A stretch of 19,647 nt of DNA from Methanomassiliicoccales archaeon (lineage in GTDB: Archaea; Thermoplasmatota; Thermoplasmata; Methanomassiliicoccales; JACIVX01), in NCBI GenBank assembly GCA_028682925.1, contig JAJRAG010000115.1:1-19647 (forward strand). Reading direction: 5' to 3'. Position numbers and translations under genes: made by a program. Position 1 is the first letter of the stretch. Each line of letters opens with the position of its first letter. A model generated the notes under the pieces. The model did no database searches, had not been told where the DNA came from, and saw only the letters and a program-made list of their open reading frames with translations. Shown here one piece after another: positions 12,468 to 19,647 of the stretch.

Positions 12468-13703
12468 TTGGAGGACAACGTCTTCAAGCAATATCTCAAG
12501 TCCAAGCAGCTCTTTCGGAGGAACAGGGAGATACTGAGGCCATCGTACATACCGGACGAGCTTCCTCATAGAAATCAGCAGATCAGTCAATTGGCCTCCG
12601 TTCTCGTGACCGCCTTGAAAGGAGAGAGGCCATCGAACATCCTGATATTTGGAAAGACGGGCACGGGGAAGACCGCCTCGGTCAAATACCTCGGGAATGA
12701 GATCAAGAAGGCCGACTCCGAGCTGAACAAGGTTTCCTATGTCTACATGAACTGTGAGATCGTTGACACCCAATACGGGGTCCTTCAGAACATCGGGAAC
12801 AGGCTCATCGATGACTTCAACGAGAGGATCCCGTTCACGGGATGGAGCACCGAGAGGGTCTACAACATCCTGAGGGACAAGATAGACGAGGAGAAAAAGG
12901 TCTTCATAATCGTCCTCGACGAAATCGACAAGCTCGTCTACAAGAGCGGGGACGACGTCCTCTATCATCTTTCGAAGATCAATGACGACCTTCAGAATGC
13001 AAGGGTGTCTCTGATCGGGATATCCAACGATCTGAAGTTCACGGAGTTTCTAGACCCGAGGGTTAAGAGCAGACTCGGGGAAGAGAAGATGGTCTTCCCG
13101 CCATACAATGCTGAACAGCTGAAGGACATCCTTTCCCAGCGCGCGATCCTTGCGTTCGACGAAGGCATCGTGGAGGATAGCGTGATCCCCTTGTGCGCCG
13201 CGCTGGCGGCACAGGAGCACGGCGACGCTAGGAGGGCGCTCGATCTTTTGAGGGTCGCAGCGGAGATAGCCGAGAGAGGCTACGACGATAAGATCACTGA
13301 GGCGCACGTGTACAAGGCGAAGAACAAGATCGAACTGGATTGCGTCACGGAGACGATCAAGACACTGCCGACCCAATCCAAACTCGTTCTCATGAGCATC
13401 ATGCTCAACGAGGAAAAGGGTAACGGCCGATTGACCACCGGCGACGTCTACGATACTTACAGGGATCTGAGCCACGTCGTTGGCGTCAGCATACTCACCC
13501 AACGCAGAATAACGGATCTAATCTCAGAGCTTGACATGCTCGGGATCATCCACGCCAGGGTGAAGTCGTTTGGACGGGGGGGCAGGACAAAGGAGATCGA
13601 GTCTAGCGTGCCGCTTCTGGAAACGAAGAAAGTCTTGGAAGATGACGAGATGATGCAGGGGCTGAAGAATTATCGGCCAAAGACCCAGATGACCTTGATA
13701 TAG
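12468..13703 (+). CDS. cdc6: Origin recognition/initiator protein Orc1/Cdc6
   Basis: AAA+ initiator that binds ORB elements at archaeal origins and recruits the MCM helicase. The 411-residue protein has the typical N-terminus (DNVFKQYLKSKQLFRRNREILRPSYIPDELPHRNQQ). Walker A is GKTGTGKT (62-69), Walker B is IIVLDEID (147-154), sensor 1 is ISNDLKF (Asn187), and sensor 2 is HGDARRALDLLR (251-262, Arg255/256). A C-terminal winged helix follows (about 300-400, with QRRITDLISELDMLGII and a GRGGRTKEI wing). Every catalytic motif is intact. The start is TTG at 12468, preceded by a ggggggag ribosome-binding site four bases away; no in-frame ATG fits. ORB-like sequences lie immediately upstream. The stop abuts the signal peptidase stop with no gap. 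Confidence 0.96.
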   Translation: MEDNVFKQYLKSKQLFRRNREILRPSYIPDELPHRNQQISQLASVLVTALKGERPSNILIFGKTGTGKTASVKYLGNEIKKADSELNKVSYVYMNCEIVDTQYGVLQNIGNRLIDDFNERIPFTGWSTERVYNILRDKIDEEKKVFIIVLDEIDKLVYKSGDDVLYHLSKINDDLQNARVSLIGISNDLKFTEFLDPRVKSRLGEEKMVFPPYNAEQLKDILSQRAILAFDEGIVEDSVIPLCAALAAQEHGDARRALDLLRVAAEIAERGYDDKITEAHVYKAKNKIELDCVTETIKTLPTQSKLVLMSIMLNEEKGNGRLTTGDVYDTYRDLSHVVGVSILTQRRITDLISELDMLGIIHARVKSFGRGGRTKEIESSVPLLETKKVLEDDEMMQGLKNYRPKTQMTLI

Positions 13704-14741
13704 TCACTCGCTTTTGCCCTTGCCCTTCTTTCCAGTTTTCGTCTGGCCAGAACCAGTGGATTCCGAGGGACCGGCGTTCTCCTTCGCCTCACCCCTCCCC
13801 CCAACTTCAGCTTCCTCGTCCCCTCGCTTCCTGCGCATCAATCTGACTCTCAGCTTCTCTGTCCATCCGAAGATTTCGATGCCTCGTCTCTTGAGAAGGA
13901 CATTGCTTATGTCTACCGCGATCGGGAGACCGATGATCACAACGATGGATATGAAGAAGTTCGTCACGCTGTTTTGGGGTGTGTTGGGCGGTAGAGTATT
14001 GGTCGCCCAGAGCTTTACCAGCCCAAACCACGGGAGCTCCCCTCTTGCCTTTCCCACCAGCCAGGCGTCCCTAATCGGCTCCCGGCATATCGAGAGTTGA
14101 TCGTAATGTCCGAGCAGCTCTGTCCCATCGCTCTGGGCATTGTGATCGCCCATAGTGATGAGCCCTCCATGGGGGGAGAGTCCTCTTGTCGAGTAGTACG
14201 CCAGAAGCTCCGAGAGGTCAAGCCTGACGGTCAGGTGCAAGTAACCGATATCGTGTACCTCAACGACCTTGTTCAGATTCCAACAGGTCTTCGCCGAAAT
14301 CCCTTGGACCTCCCATTGTGCATCTGGCAGGGAGGCCAGAGAAGGAATGTCGAATCCACCGCCGGTCTCGTTGTAGATGATCTTGCACATCGCGCGGTGT
14401 ATGATCGGCACCCTTTCCGTCAACCCATATCTGTTATAGATGACAACGTCACCAAATTCCCCATATGTCTTGTGTCCATTCGAAACGCCATCGAGATAGG
14501 TGACGACGTCCTGGCTGCCCCGCACCTTCTGGACGATCACGATGTCGCCCGTGTCTATCGTGCCGATCGAGCTCTGGGTATCGCTGTGTTGCATGCTCCC
14601 GGATTCTACAACAACGACCGGCGGCCAAAGACCGCTATATACAAACAATGCGAGAAGGATCAGGATGATGATGACGCCGACGACGAGCAGCTCCTTTAGC
14701 AGAAGGATATGGCCTTTTCTCTGAGGGTCTTTCTCGGGCAC
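13704..14741 (-). CDS. Signal peptidase I (archaeal/eukaryotic S26B type) with C-terminal extension
   Basis: Membrane serine protease that removes signal peptides from exported proteins. The 345-residue protein has an N-terminal TM helix (about 12-35) followed at once by the catalytic Ser49 in ESGSMQHSD. His115 in PIIHR replaces the bacterial Lys, as in SEC11/S26B enzymes. GDHNAQSDG (198-206) supplies the conserved Asp residues. A second TM helix (about 259-280) is followed by a basic, then Gly/Glu/Lys-rich low-complexity tail (300-345) with predicted cytoplasmic location. At 345 residues it is longer than minimal archaeal SPases. The start is GTG at 14741. A TATA box at 14761-14770 lies 25 nt before it, indicating a leaderless transcript. 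The gene is convergent with orc1/cdc6, stop codon against stop codon. Confidence 0.93.
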   Translation of the reverse strand: MPEKDPQRKGHILLLKELLVVGVIIILILLALFVYSGLWPPVVVVESGSMQHSDTQSSIGTIDTGDIVIVQKVRGSQDVVTYLDGVSNGHKTYGEFGDVVIYNRYGLTERVPIIHRAMCKIIYNETGGGFDIPSLASLPDAQWEVQGISAKTCWNLNKVVEVHDIGYLHLTVRLDLSELLAYYSTRGLSPHGGLITMGDHNAQSDGTELLGHYDQLSICREPIRDAWLVGKARGELPWFGLVKLWATNTLPPNTPQNSVTNFFISIVVIIGLPIAVDISNVLLKRRGIEIFGWTEKLRVRLMRRKRGDEEAEVGGRGEAKENAGPSESTGSGQTKTGKKGKGKSE

Positions 14742-14760
14742 GCGCCTTTCAATGACTTTT

Positions 14761-14770
14761 GTTTATAAAT
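14761..14770 (-). promoter_or_regulatory. TATA box of the signal peptidase gene
   Basis: On the minus strand the sequence is atttataaac, a near-ideal archaeal TATA box. Its centre is about 25 nt from the GTG at 14741, so the message should start at or next to the start codon. Confidence 0.6.
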
Positions 14771-14828
14771 AGGTATGTTGGTTGGTCTCAGAAGGCCGTC
14801 CAGGAATCTGTGTTTGTTCAATGAAAAA

Positions 14829-14838
14829 TTGCATATAC
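14829..14838 (+). promoter_or_regulatory. TATA box of the deaminase gene
   Basis: ttgcatatac is centred about 30 nt before the ATG at 14864. This supports that ATG over the upstream in-frame TTG at 14843, which would lie before the transcription start. The divergent signal peptidase uses a separate TATA box about 65 bp away. Confidence 0.5.
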
Positions 14839-14863
14839 CTGGTTGCGGGTTCGAGATAGGAAC

Positions 14864-15310
14864 ATGACGAGACCGGACAACGACACCTACTTCATGAAAA
14901 TGGCTGAACTCGTGGGCACAAGATCGACATGCCTCAGGAGACAGGTGGGGGCCGTCGTAGTAAAGGAGAAGAGGGTGTTGACGACGGGTTACAATGGGGC
15001 CCCGAAGGGCCTGAGCCACTGCGGGGAGCTCGGCTGCATAAGGGAGCAGAACCAGATTGAGTCTGGAACCAGGCACGAGCTTTGTCGGGGAGTCCATGCG
15101 GAACAGAACGCCGTCATCCAAGCGGCCTATTTCGGCGTCAGCATAAAGGACGCAGCGATGTACACTACGAACTTCCCTTGCGTCCTCTGTTCGAAGATTA
15201 TCGTCAACGCCGGCATCAAAGAGGTCGTATACAAGGATCAGTACGTCGACAAACTTTCGGTGGACATACTCAATGAAAGCAAGGTGGTCGTAAGGCGTTA
15301 CTTCGACTGA
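14864..15310 (+). CDS. Deoxycytidylate (dCMP) deaminase family zinc enzyme
   Basis: Predicted zinc-dependent deaminase converting dCMP to dUMP for thymidylate synthesis; a related cytidine-deaminase-fold function is possible. In the 148 residues from the ATG at 14864, the zinc site is His78 with catalytic Glu80 (VHAEQNAV) plus Cys106 and Cys109 (PCVLC). VGAVVVKEKRVLTTGYNGAPKGLSHC (28-53) is the typical ComEB/dCMP deaminase front, with further Cys residues at 53, 58 and 74 that may form a second zinc site as in phage T4 and ComE-type enzymes. A TTG at 14843 would add seven residues, but the TATA spacing favours the ATG. The gene stands alone, with its own promoter and a 203-bp gap before the ATP synthase operon. 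Confidence 0.92.
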   Translation: MTRPDNDTYFMKMAELVGTRSTCLRRQVGAVVVKEKRVLTTGYNGAPKGLSHCGELGCIREQNQIESGTRHELCRGVHAEQNAVIQAAYFGVSIKDAAMYTTNFPCVLCSKIIVNAGIKEVVYKDQYVDKLSVDILNESKVVVRRYFD

Positions 15311-15460
15311 GCATTTCGACTAGTTGAGGCGCATGCCGGAACCTTTCTTAGAATGTACTTCGAGTCTGTGGTGAATGTAGGAATGGGGCTCCTTTCTCAC
15401 CTTCTTGCGGATTTTGAATGCGCCTCCTGGCCCTTCATCAAATCATTTGCAATTGACCAA

Positions 15461-15474
15461 TATTATATATATAT
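15461..15474 (+). promoter_or_regulatory. Strong TATA box of the A-type ATP synthase operon
   Basis: tattatatatatat is one of the longest pure A/T runs in the window. It predicts transcription from about 15492 and a leader of about 20 nt, which carries the Shine-Dalgarno-like gggggga (15503-15509) just before the ATG at 15514. The rest of the 15311-15513 gap shows no other feature. Confidence 0.65.
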
Positions 15475-15513
15475 CAAGTATGTTCCACACACGCCGCAAA
15501 CCGGGGGGATTCA

Positions 15514-15858
15514 ATGGGCAGGGACGAGACACTTCTTCAGGTGAGGCGCGCCGAGGAAGAGGCCGAACAAATCATAAAAGAGGCTCAGGAGAGTCAAAAG
15601 GCGATCATCGCCGGAGCTCGAAGGCAGGCCATAAGAGCAACTCAAGAGGGCGAAGAGAGACTTAGAGCCGAGTTCGACCAGGCACTTTCCGGGGAGAAGG
15701 CGAAGATCGCCTCTCAAAGGGAGGGAATCCTTGCCCGGGGGAAGGACGAGGGCTTGAGGGTAAGGGCTCAGGCCACGACCAGATCCAAAAAGGTCAGGGA
15801 CAATCTCAAAGATGATTTCATGAGGGCGTTGGATGCTGCTCCCAGAACAAATGGCTAA
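15514..15858 (+). CDS. atpH: A-type ATP synthase peripheral stalk subunit H
   Basis: A 114-residue, highly charged, almost entirely coiled-coil protein (heptads from about 5 to 105, rich in Glu, Lys, Arg, Ala and Gln). This is as expected for subunit H (the V-ATPase G/Vma10-like partner of E) in the outer stalk that links the catalytic head to subunit I. Primary sequence alone would not identify it; its position as the first gene before I-K-E-C does. The ATG at 15514 has a G-rich ribosome-binding site four to five bases upstream. Its 3' end overlaps atpI by 26 bp, implying coupled translation. Confidence 0.88.
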   Translation: MGRDETLLQVRRAEEEAEQIIKEAQESQKAIIAGARRQAIRATQEGEERLRAEFDQALSGEKAKIASQREGILARGKDEGLRVRAQATTRSKKVRDNLKDDFMRALDAAPRTNG

Positions 15859-17833
15859 GGTCCTTATCGTAGGCTCCAAGGACCGTTTAGAAAGGACCGT
15901 CGATCTCCTGTACGAGTCGCGGGTAGTCCATTTGGTCGATTTCCCTCCAGACAAGGAAGGATTCACTCTTGGGTCTCCCCTTCCCATCGCCTCCAAAACC
16001 TCGGAGAGGCTGCTGAGGCTCAGAGCGATCGAGAAGGATTTGGACATCAAGGAGCCAAAGGTCCCAGAGCCCCTCTCCGCTGAGCGAATCCGAAAGGAAA
16101 TCGATGCGGCGATCATTTCACTCGATTCCGAAATATTGGACGTCATTGGTTCAAAAGCTAAGCTCGAGGAGCGACTGAGCGAGTTGGATCAACAGAAGAG
16201 GGACCTCCAGCCACTTGCCTCTCTCCCTCTCGATCTCGAACTGTATCGTGATTTCAGGAGCCTGACTGTCTTTGTCGGGCATGTCCGCACGGACCCTTCG
16301 GGCGTACTCCAGGAATCACTCGATCAATTCGAGGCGTTGACGGCGCAGGACGGCAAGCTGATCGCGGTTTTCGTCCAGCGGTCCGAGGCCAATGAGGCGC
16401 AGCGGATTTTGATGCAGTACGGATTCAGCGAGGTGAGCGTCCCTCAGGGGACAGGCAAACCCGCGGAGATCCTCAATGAGATTCAGAAGGAAGAGTCGAT
16501 CCTCAGAAAGAGTTATGAGGAGGTCCAGGTAACCTTGGGCAGACTCAGGGAAAAGCACGCAGCATTCGTTCTAGCTTCCGATGAGGAACTCGGCATAGAG
16601 GTTGAGAAGGCTGAGATGCCTTTGAGAGCGGGCGCGACCGTCCATTCGTTTGTCATTGATGCCTGGGTCCCTGGCAAGAATCTTGACAAGCTGAAGGAAG
16701 ATTTCAATGCGAAGCTGGGCGACGGGGTCTACATCGAATTGCTCGAGGTGAAGAATCGGAAGGATGCTGAAGAGGATGCAGAGGAGATTGGACCGGAAGA
16801 TGTTCCTACCAAGGCATCGAATCCTCGTCCCCTGAACCTTTTCAACCATCTCGTCGAACTCGTCTCGACCCCAAGGTACAATGAGATCGACCCGACATCC
16901 GTGATATCTATCTTCTTTCCAATATTCTTCGGTCTGATGGTCGGCGATGTCGGCTACGGCATCCCCTTCGTCATACTCGGATTTCTGGGCCTCAGGAAGT
17001 GCAAGAGCGACGAGTGGCGGACGATATCCACCGCGCTGTTCTTCGGTGGCATATTCACCCTGATATTCGGTTTCATATTCTTCGGGGAGGCCCTCGGCAT
17101 GCACTTTGCCCCGAGCCCCTACGGAGAGCTTACATGGTCAAGTCTGCTTGGCATCGAGCTGCCCCACAGCATCGATCTGGGGCTCTTCTCTATACCAATA
17201 GGTATGTTCAGCAAGCTCCACGACGTCAAGATTCTTCTTTATATCAGCGTGTGGATAGGCATCGTCCATTTGTTCACCGCATTCGGCCTCGGTTTCGCCA
17301 ATGTTGCGATGAGGCGGGGGCTGAAGCATGCGTTCCTCGAGAAGTTCACCTGGATCTTGATACTCACAGGTGGCGTGTTCTTGCTCCTCCTGATGGTCGA
17401 CGCCCTCATACTCGGGAAGCCCCTGATCATGACGGACCTTCGTATGTTGGCTGGGGCAGGTCTCGTGATTGTCGGCATGGCGATCGGTCTGAAAGGGGAG
17501 GGGGCGAAGGTCATACTAGAGCTGCCGGGACTGATGAGCAATGTCGTTTCCTACACTCGTCTCACCGCAATTGGCATGTCCAAAGCGGGTCTTGCTCTGG
17601 CCTTCAACTCAATTTCAATAGAGATGATTGCCCCAGGTGGCGGAATCATGATCGTCATGGCCATCTTGGTTTTCATAGTCGGGCATCTGATGATATTCAT
17701 TCTTGCGATAATTTCAGCGGGACTGCAGGGAATCAGGCTGCAGTACGTTGAGTTCTTCATGAAGTTTTATGAAGGCGGCGGATCGAAGTTCAATCCGCTG
17801 ATGATCAGGAGAAAATATACGACGGAGGTGTGA
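15833..17833 (+). CDS. atpI: A-type ATP synthase membrane stator subunit I
   Basis: A 666-residue homologue of V-ATPase subunit a, providing the ion half-channels and the stator. The N-terminal cytoplasmic half (about 1-335) has long coiled-coil arms (about 60-125 and 190-250). It starts MLLPEQMAKVLIVGSKDRLE, as in archaeal I subunits, which supports the ATG at 15833 over the one at 15851. The C-terminal half holds about seven or eight TM helices. The motif LMSNVVSYTRLTAIGMSKAGLALAFN contains Arg576, the conserved arginine that faces the proteolipid ring. The late block QGIRLQYVEFFMKFYEGGG is the family's usual C-terminal signature. The stop TGA (17831-17833) is followed closely by atpK. Confidence 0.96.
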   Translation: MLLPEQMAKVLIVGSKDRLERTVDLLYESRVVHLVDFPPDKEGFTLGSPLPIASKTSERLLRLRAIEKDLDIKEPKVPEPLSAERIRKEIDAAIISLDSEILDVIGSKAKLEERLSELDQQKRDLQPLASLPLDLELYRDFRSLTVFVGHVRTDPSGVLQESLDQFEALTAQDGKLIAVFVQRSEANEAQRILMQYGFSEVSVPQGTGKPAEILNEIQKEESILRKSYEEVQVTLGRLREKHAAFVLASDEELGIEVEKAEMPLRAGATVHSFVIDAWVPGKNLDKLKEDFNAKLGDGVYIELLEVKNRKDAEEDAEEIGPEDVPTKASNPRPLNLFNHLVELVSTPRYNEIDPTSVISIFFPIFFGLMVGDVGYGIPFVILGFLGLRKCKSDEWRTISTALFFGGIFTLIFGFIFFGEALGMHFAPSPYGELTWSSLLGIELPHSIDLGLFSIPIGMFSKLHDVKILLYISVWIGIVHLFTAFGLGFANVAMRRGLKHAFLEKFTWILILTGGVFLLLLMVDALILGKPLIMTDLRMLAGAGLVIVGMAIGLKGEGAKVILELPGLMSNVVSYTRLTAIGMSKAGLALAFNSISIEMIAPGGGIMIVMAILVFIVGHLMIFILAIISAGLQGIRLQYVEFFMKFYEGGGSKFNPLMIRRKYTTEV

Positions 17834-17838
17834 AAGAA

Positions 17839-18060
17839 ATGGCCTTAGAGGCAGGTCTGATAGCAATTGGAGCAGGAATCGCGGTCGGTCTGGCCGGACT
17901 TGGCGCAGGCATCGCTGAGGGGCCGGTCGGTGCCGCCGCGGTCGGCGCCATGGCCGAGAACGAGAAACTATTCGGTAAGGGCCTAGTGTTGATGGTCATA
18001 CCCGAAACCATCGTCATCTTTGGTCTCGTCATGGCGATTCTGCTCTGGCTAAATATGTGA
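17839..18060 (+). CDS. atpK: A-type ATP synthase proteolipid subunit K (c-ring)
   Basis: A 73-residue, two-helix membrane proteolipid forming the rotating ring. Helix 1 (about 6-36) is Gly/Ala-packed. The cytoplasmic loop is AENEKLFGKG. Helix 2 (about 49-71) carries the ion-binding carboxylate Glu56 in VIPETIVIFG. A second acidic residue, Glu27, lies in helix 1 (GAGIAEGPVG) at the position corresponding to Gln32 of Na+-dependent F-type rings in my alignment by eye. Whether the ring uses H+ or Na+ cannot be decided. A GTG at 17830 overlaps the atpI stop, but the ATG at 17839 is preferred: ggaggtg (17824-17830) lies eight bases before it. The single-hairpin form is the simple, non-duplicated type. 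Confidence 0.95.
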   Translation: MALEAGLIAIGAGIAVGLAGLGAGIAEGPVGAAAVGAMAENEKLFGKGLVLMVIPETIVIFGLVMAILLWLNM

Positions 18061-18082
18061 ACAGGAATCGAGGTGCCGGTCC

Positions 18083-18640
18083 ATGGCGCTTGACAAGGTA
18101 GTCAAGGACATCCTGGACATTGCCAGGATGGAAGCGGACAAGCTCAGCGAGGAAGCTGAAAAGGAGAAAGCGGCGATCCTCAGAGCTGCGGATGAAGAGA
18201 TAGCCAAGAAGAGGAAGATCCAGGGGAGAGCGCTCGAGGAGGCGCTTCGCCGGTTAACCCGGCAGGAGATATCCAGCGCTGAGCTCGAGGCGAAGCGAAT
18301 GATCCTGAACGCCAGAAAGGAGATTCTGGACAAGATTCTCGAAGAGACGTTGCACGAAATCGAGTCGATGCCCCCCCAGGAGAAGGCAAAGATCTATTGC
18401 AAGATCTATTCGAATGCAAAAAATCTCGTTCCGCGACCAAAGGTGGTGTGCCCGCATGGGGAGTCGAAGCTTCTATTCGATTGCGTTGGGCCAGAGATAG
18501 TCGTTGAGAGCGACATGAGACCGGGACTGATATTGGAAAGCGAGGATGGAACGATTCGCCTGGACTACAGGTTCAAGAGCATTCTGGAAGAGGTCTGGGA
18601 GAAGGAGCTCAGGGACATCTCAAACATGCTTTTCGGGTGA
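18083..18640 (+). CDS. atpE: A-type ATP synthase peripheral stalk subunit E
   Basis: A 185-residue partner of subunit H in the peripheral stalk, capping the catalytic A/B hexamer. The N-terminal half (about 1-95) is a charged coiled coil. The globular C-terminal half has DMRPGLILESEDGTIRLDYRFKSILEEV (142-169), the conserved block of archaeal E subunits. The ATG at 18083 is preceded by gaggtg about eight bases upstream and follows atpK by 22 bp. The position in H-I-K-E-C order confirms it. Four bases separate its stop from atpC. Confidence 0.94.
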   Translation: MALDKVVKDILDIARMEADKLSEEAEKEKAAILRAADEEIAKKRKIQGRALEEALRRLTRQEISSAELEAKRMILNARKEILDKILEETLHEIESMPPQEKAKIYCKIYSNAKNLVPRPKVVCPHGESKLLFDCVGPEIVVESDMRPGLILESEDGTIRLDYRFKSILEEVWEKELRDISNMLFG

Positions 18641-18644
18641 ACGG

Positions 18645-19647
18645 ATGCTGCCTAGTTTGGGTGGGAGGGGGAACTACGCCTACGCGTGCGCCAGGGTCAG
18701 AGCCAAGAAGAGCCTGCTCCTGACAAAGGACAACTACCCAAAGCTTCTCATGATGGATCTGAACGAGATAGGTAGATTCCTCGGTGAGACCCAGTATCAT
18801 GTGGAAATGGCAGAGCTCGCATCCAGGTACTCCGGTGTGAACTTGATTGAGATCGGGACAAACAGGAATCTCGCCAGGATATACAGACAGGTGCTCAATT
18901 TCTGCAGCGGAGAACTTAAGAACATGATTTCGAGCTACCTCGCCAGATGGGACGAGTGGAACGTCAAAACGATTCTGAGGGGCAAGTACTACGGGGCGAC
19001 CGTCGAGGAGATCGTCGAGGACCTTGTCCCAGCAGGAAGGTTTGACGAGAAATACCTCAGGTCTCTGATAGGCTTGGAGAGCGTCTCCGATATTCTGGAC
19101 GCGATTGGCAAAAAGGGCGGGTCGGCCATCCCCATTGAGATAAGGGCATCATTTGAGGACACTGGGGCGCTCGAGCTGCTCGAGGAGTACTTCGACAAGG
19201 TCTATTTCTCACGCCTTCTTGAGTCGATACGCGGCAAGAACAGACCTGAACGACTGTTCCTCGCTTTCATTCAGAAGGAAATCGACATAAACAACCTGAG
19301 GACACTATTGAAATTGAAAAGGGAGAGAATACCGTTCGAGCGCATTCGTATCTACTTCATCGACGGGGGAAAGGAATTGAGGGTCAATGAGCTGGTCCGG
19401 TTGGCAGGAATCGAATCCTTCGAGCAGATGCTCGATGAGCTTTCCAGGTTCTCCTTCTACGAGCATATCAAGGATGCGTTGGAGGATGCCAAGGAGACCG
19501 GCTCGCTGACCAAGGTAATGCTCGCGCTGCAGAGGTACCTGGCGAAGGAAGCTGAGAAGTTCTCCCACCAGTTCCCGCTTTCCATACTCCCGATTCTTGA
19601 CTACATGCTCAGGAAAAAGGTGGAGGTCGACAACATAAGGATCATCG
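18645..19647 (+). CDS. atpC: A-type ATP synthase subunit C (3' end missing)
   Basis: Homologue of V-ATPase subunit d, the funnel-shaped adaptor joining the central stalk to the proteolipid ring. The frame is open from the ATG at 18645 to the window edge, giving 334 residues; the family is about 340-390, so little is missing. It starts MLPSLGGRGNYAYACARVRAKKS, the usual N-terminus, and LLMMDLNEIGRFLGETQYHVEM follows. Three repeats of the helical module are seen, including YLARWDEWNVKTILRGKYYG (about 102-121), IDINNLRTLLKLKR and the closing YMLRKKVEVDNIRII. F, A, B and D subunits should follow beyond the window. Confidence 0.94.
   Translation, partial: MLPSLGGRGNYAYACARVRAKKSLLLTKDNYPKLLMMDLNEIGRFLGETQYHVEMAELASRYSGVNLIEIGTNRNLARIYRQVLNFCSGELKNMISSYLARWDEWNVKTILRGKYYGATVEEIVEDLVPAGRFDEKYLRSLIGLESVSDILDAIGKKGGSAIPIEIRASFEDTGALELLEEYFDKVYFSRLLESIRGKNRPERLFLAFIQKEIDINNLRTLLKLKRERIPFERIRIYFIDGGKELRVNELVRLAGIESFEQMLDELSRFSFYEHIKDALEDAKETGSLTKVMLALQRYLAKEAEKFSHQFPLSILPILDYMLRKKVEVDNIRII

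Noticed and set aside
15353..15544. Open frame between the deaminase and atpH
   Set aside because: It spans the TATA box and ribosome-binding site of the ATP synthase operon and has no protein-like features.

Overview
This is an archaeal chromosome segment, most likely euryarchaeal and possibly from a Thermoplasmatota-like lineage. The archaeal assignment is firm. It rests on a DNA primase small subunit, ribosomal protein LX (eL20), prefoldin alpha, an archaeal FtsY, the tRNA-Ile2 agmatidine synthase TiaS, an Orc1/Cdc6 initiator, an S26B signal peptidase with a catalytic His, and a rotary A-type ATP synthase operon in the order H-I-K-E-C. TATA-type promoters lie about 25-30 nt before several starts. 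The lineage is only inferred. There is no rRNA, tRNA, insertion sequence, prophage or CRISPR array in the window.

Layout. 1-945 is the 3' part of priS. 1037-1867 encodes a four-TM protein of unknown function. It converges on a minus-strand radical SAM protein (1858-2700) that resembles the 'biotin synthase homologue' group containing the split archaeal lipoyl synthases. From a shared AT-rich palindrome at about 2732 the translation/targeting operon rpl18a-pfdA-ftsY (2771-4388) runs to the right. Next come minus-strand metabolic genes: an M20 metallohydrolase (4486-5739) and a thiolase plus 3-hydroxyacyl-CoA dehydrogenase operon (7936 to 5861), a C4-CoA module. Further right are tiaS (8051-9358) and a membrane-anchored OB-fold-like protein (9404-9838). 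A two-TM protein (9912-10262) diverges from the latter over another AT palindrome. hflX and a PPC-domain (DUF296) gene (10421-12108) form a translationally coupled pair that is clearly more AT-rich than its neighbours.

12109-12467 is the only long non-coding stretch. It sits between the PPC gene and orc1/cdc6 and holds two strong matches to archaeal origin recognition boxes (ORBs), several weaker copies in the same orientation, and an AT-rich patch between the strong boxes. I interpret it as a chromosomal replication origin (oriC). It is the most interesting non-coding feature here.

Rightward of orc1/cdc6 (12468-13703) are the abutting convergent signal peptidase (13704-14741), a dCMP-deaminase-type zinc enzyme (14864-15310) and a strong TATA element. 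The A-type ATP synthase operon follows: peripheral stalk H and E, membrane stator I, proteolipid K and central-stalk C. It continues past the right edge, where F, A and B would be expected.

Taken together, the window combines DNA replication (priS, oriC, orc1), protein synthesis and targeting (rpl18a, pfdA, ftsY, tiaS, hflX, signal peptidase), acyl-CoA metabolism and energy conservation. Nearly everything is housekeeping. The less explained items are the oriC architecture, the AT-rich hflX/PPC pair beside it, the orphan radical SAM protein and three small membrane proteins.
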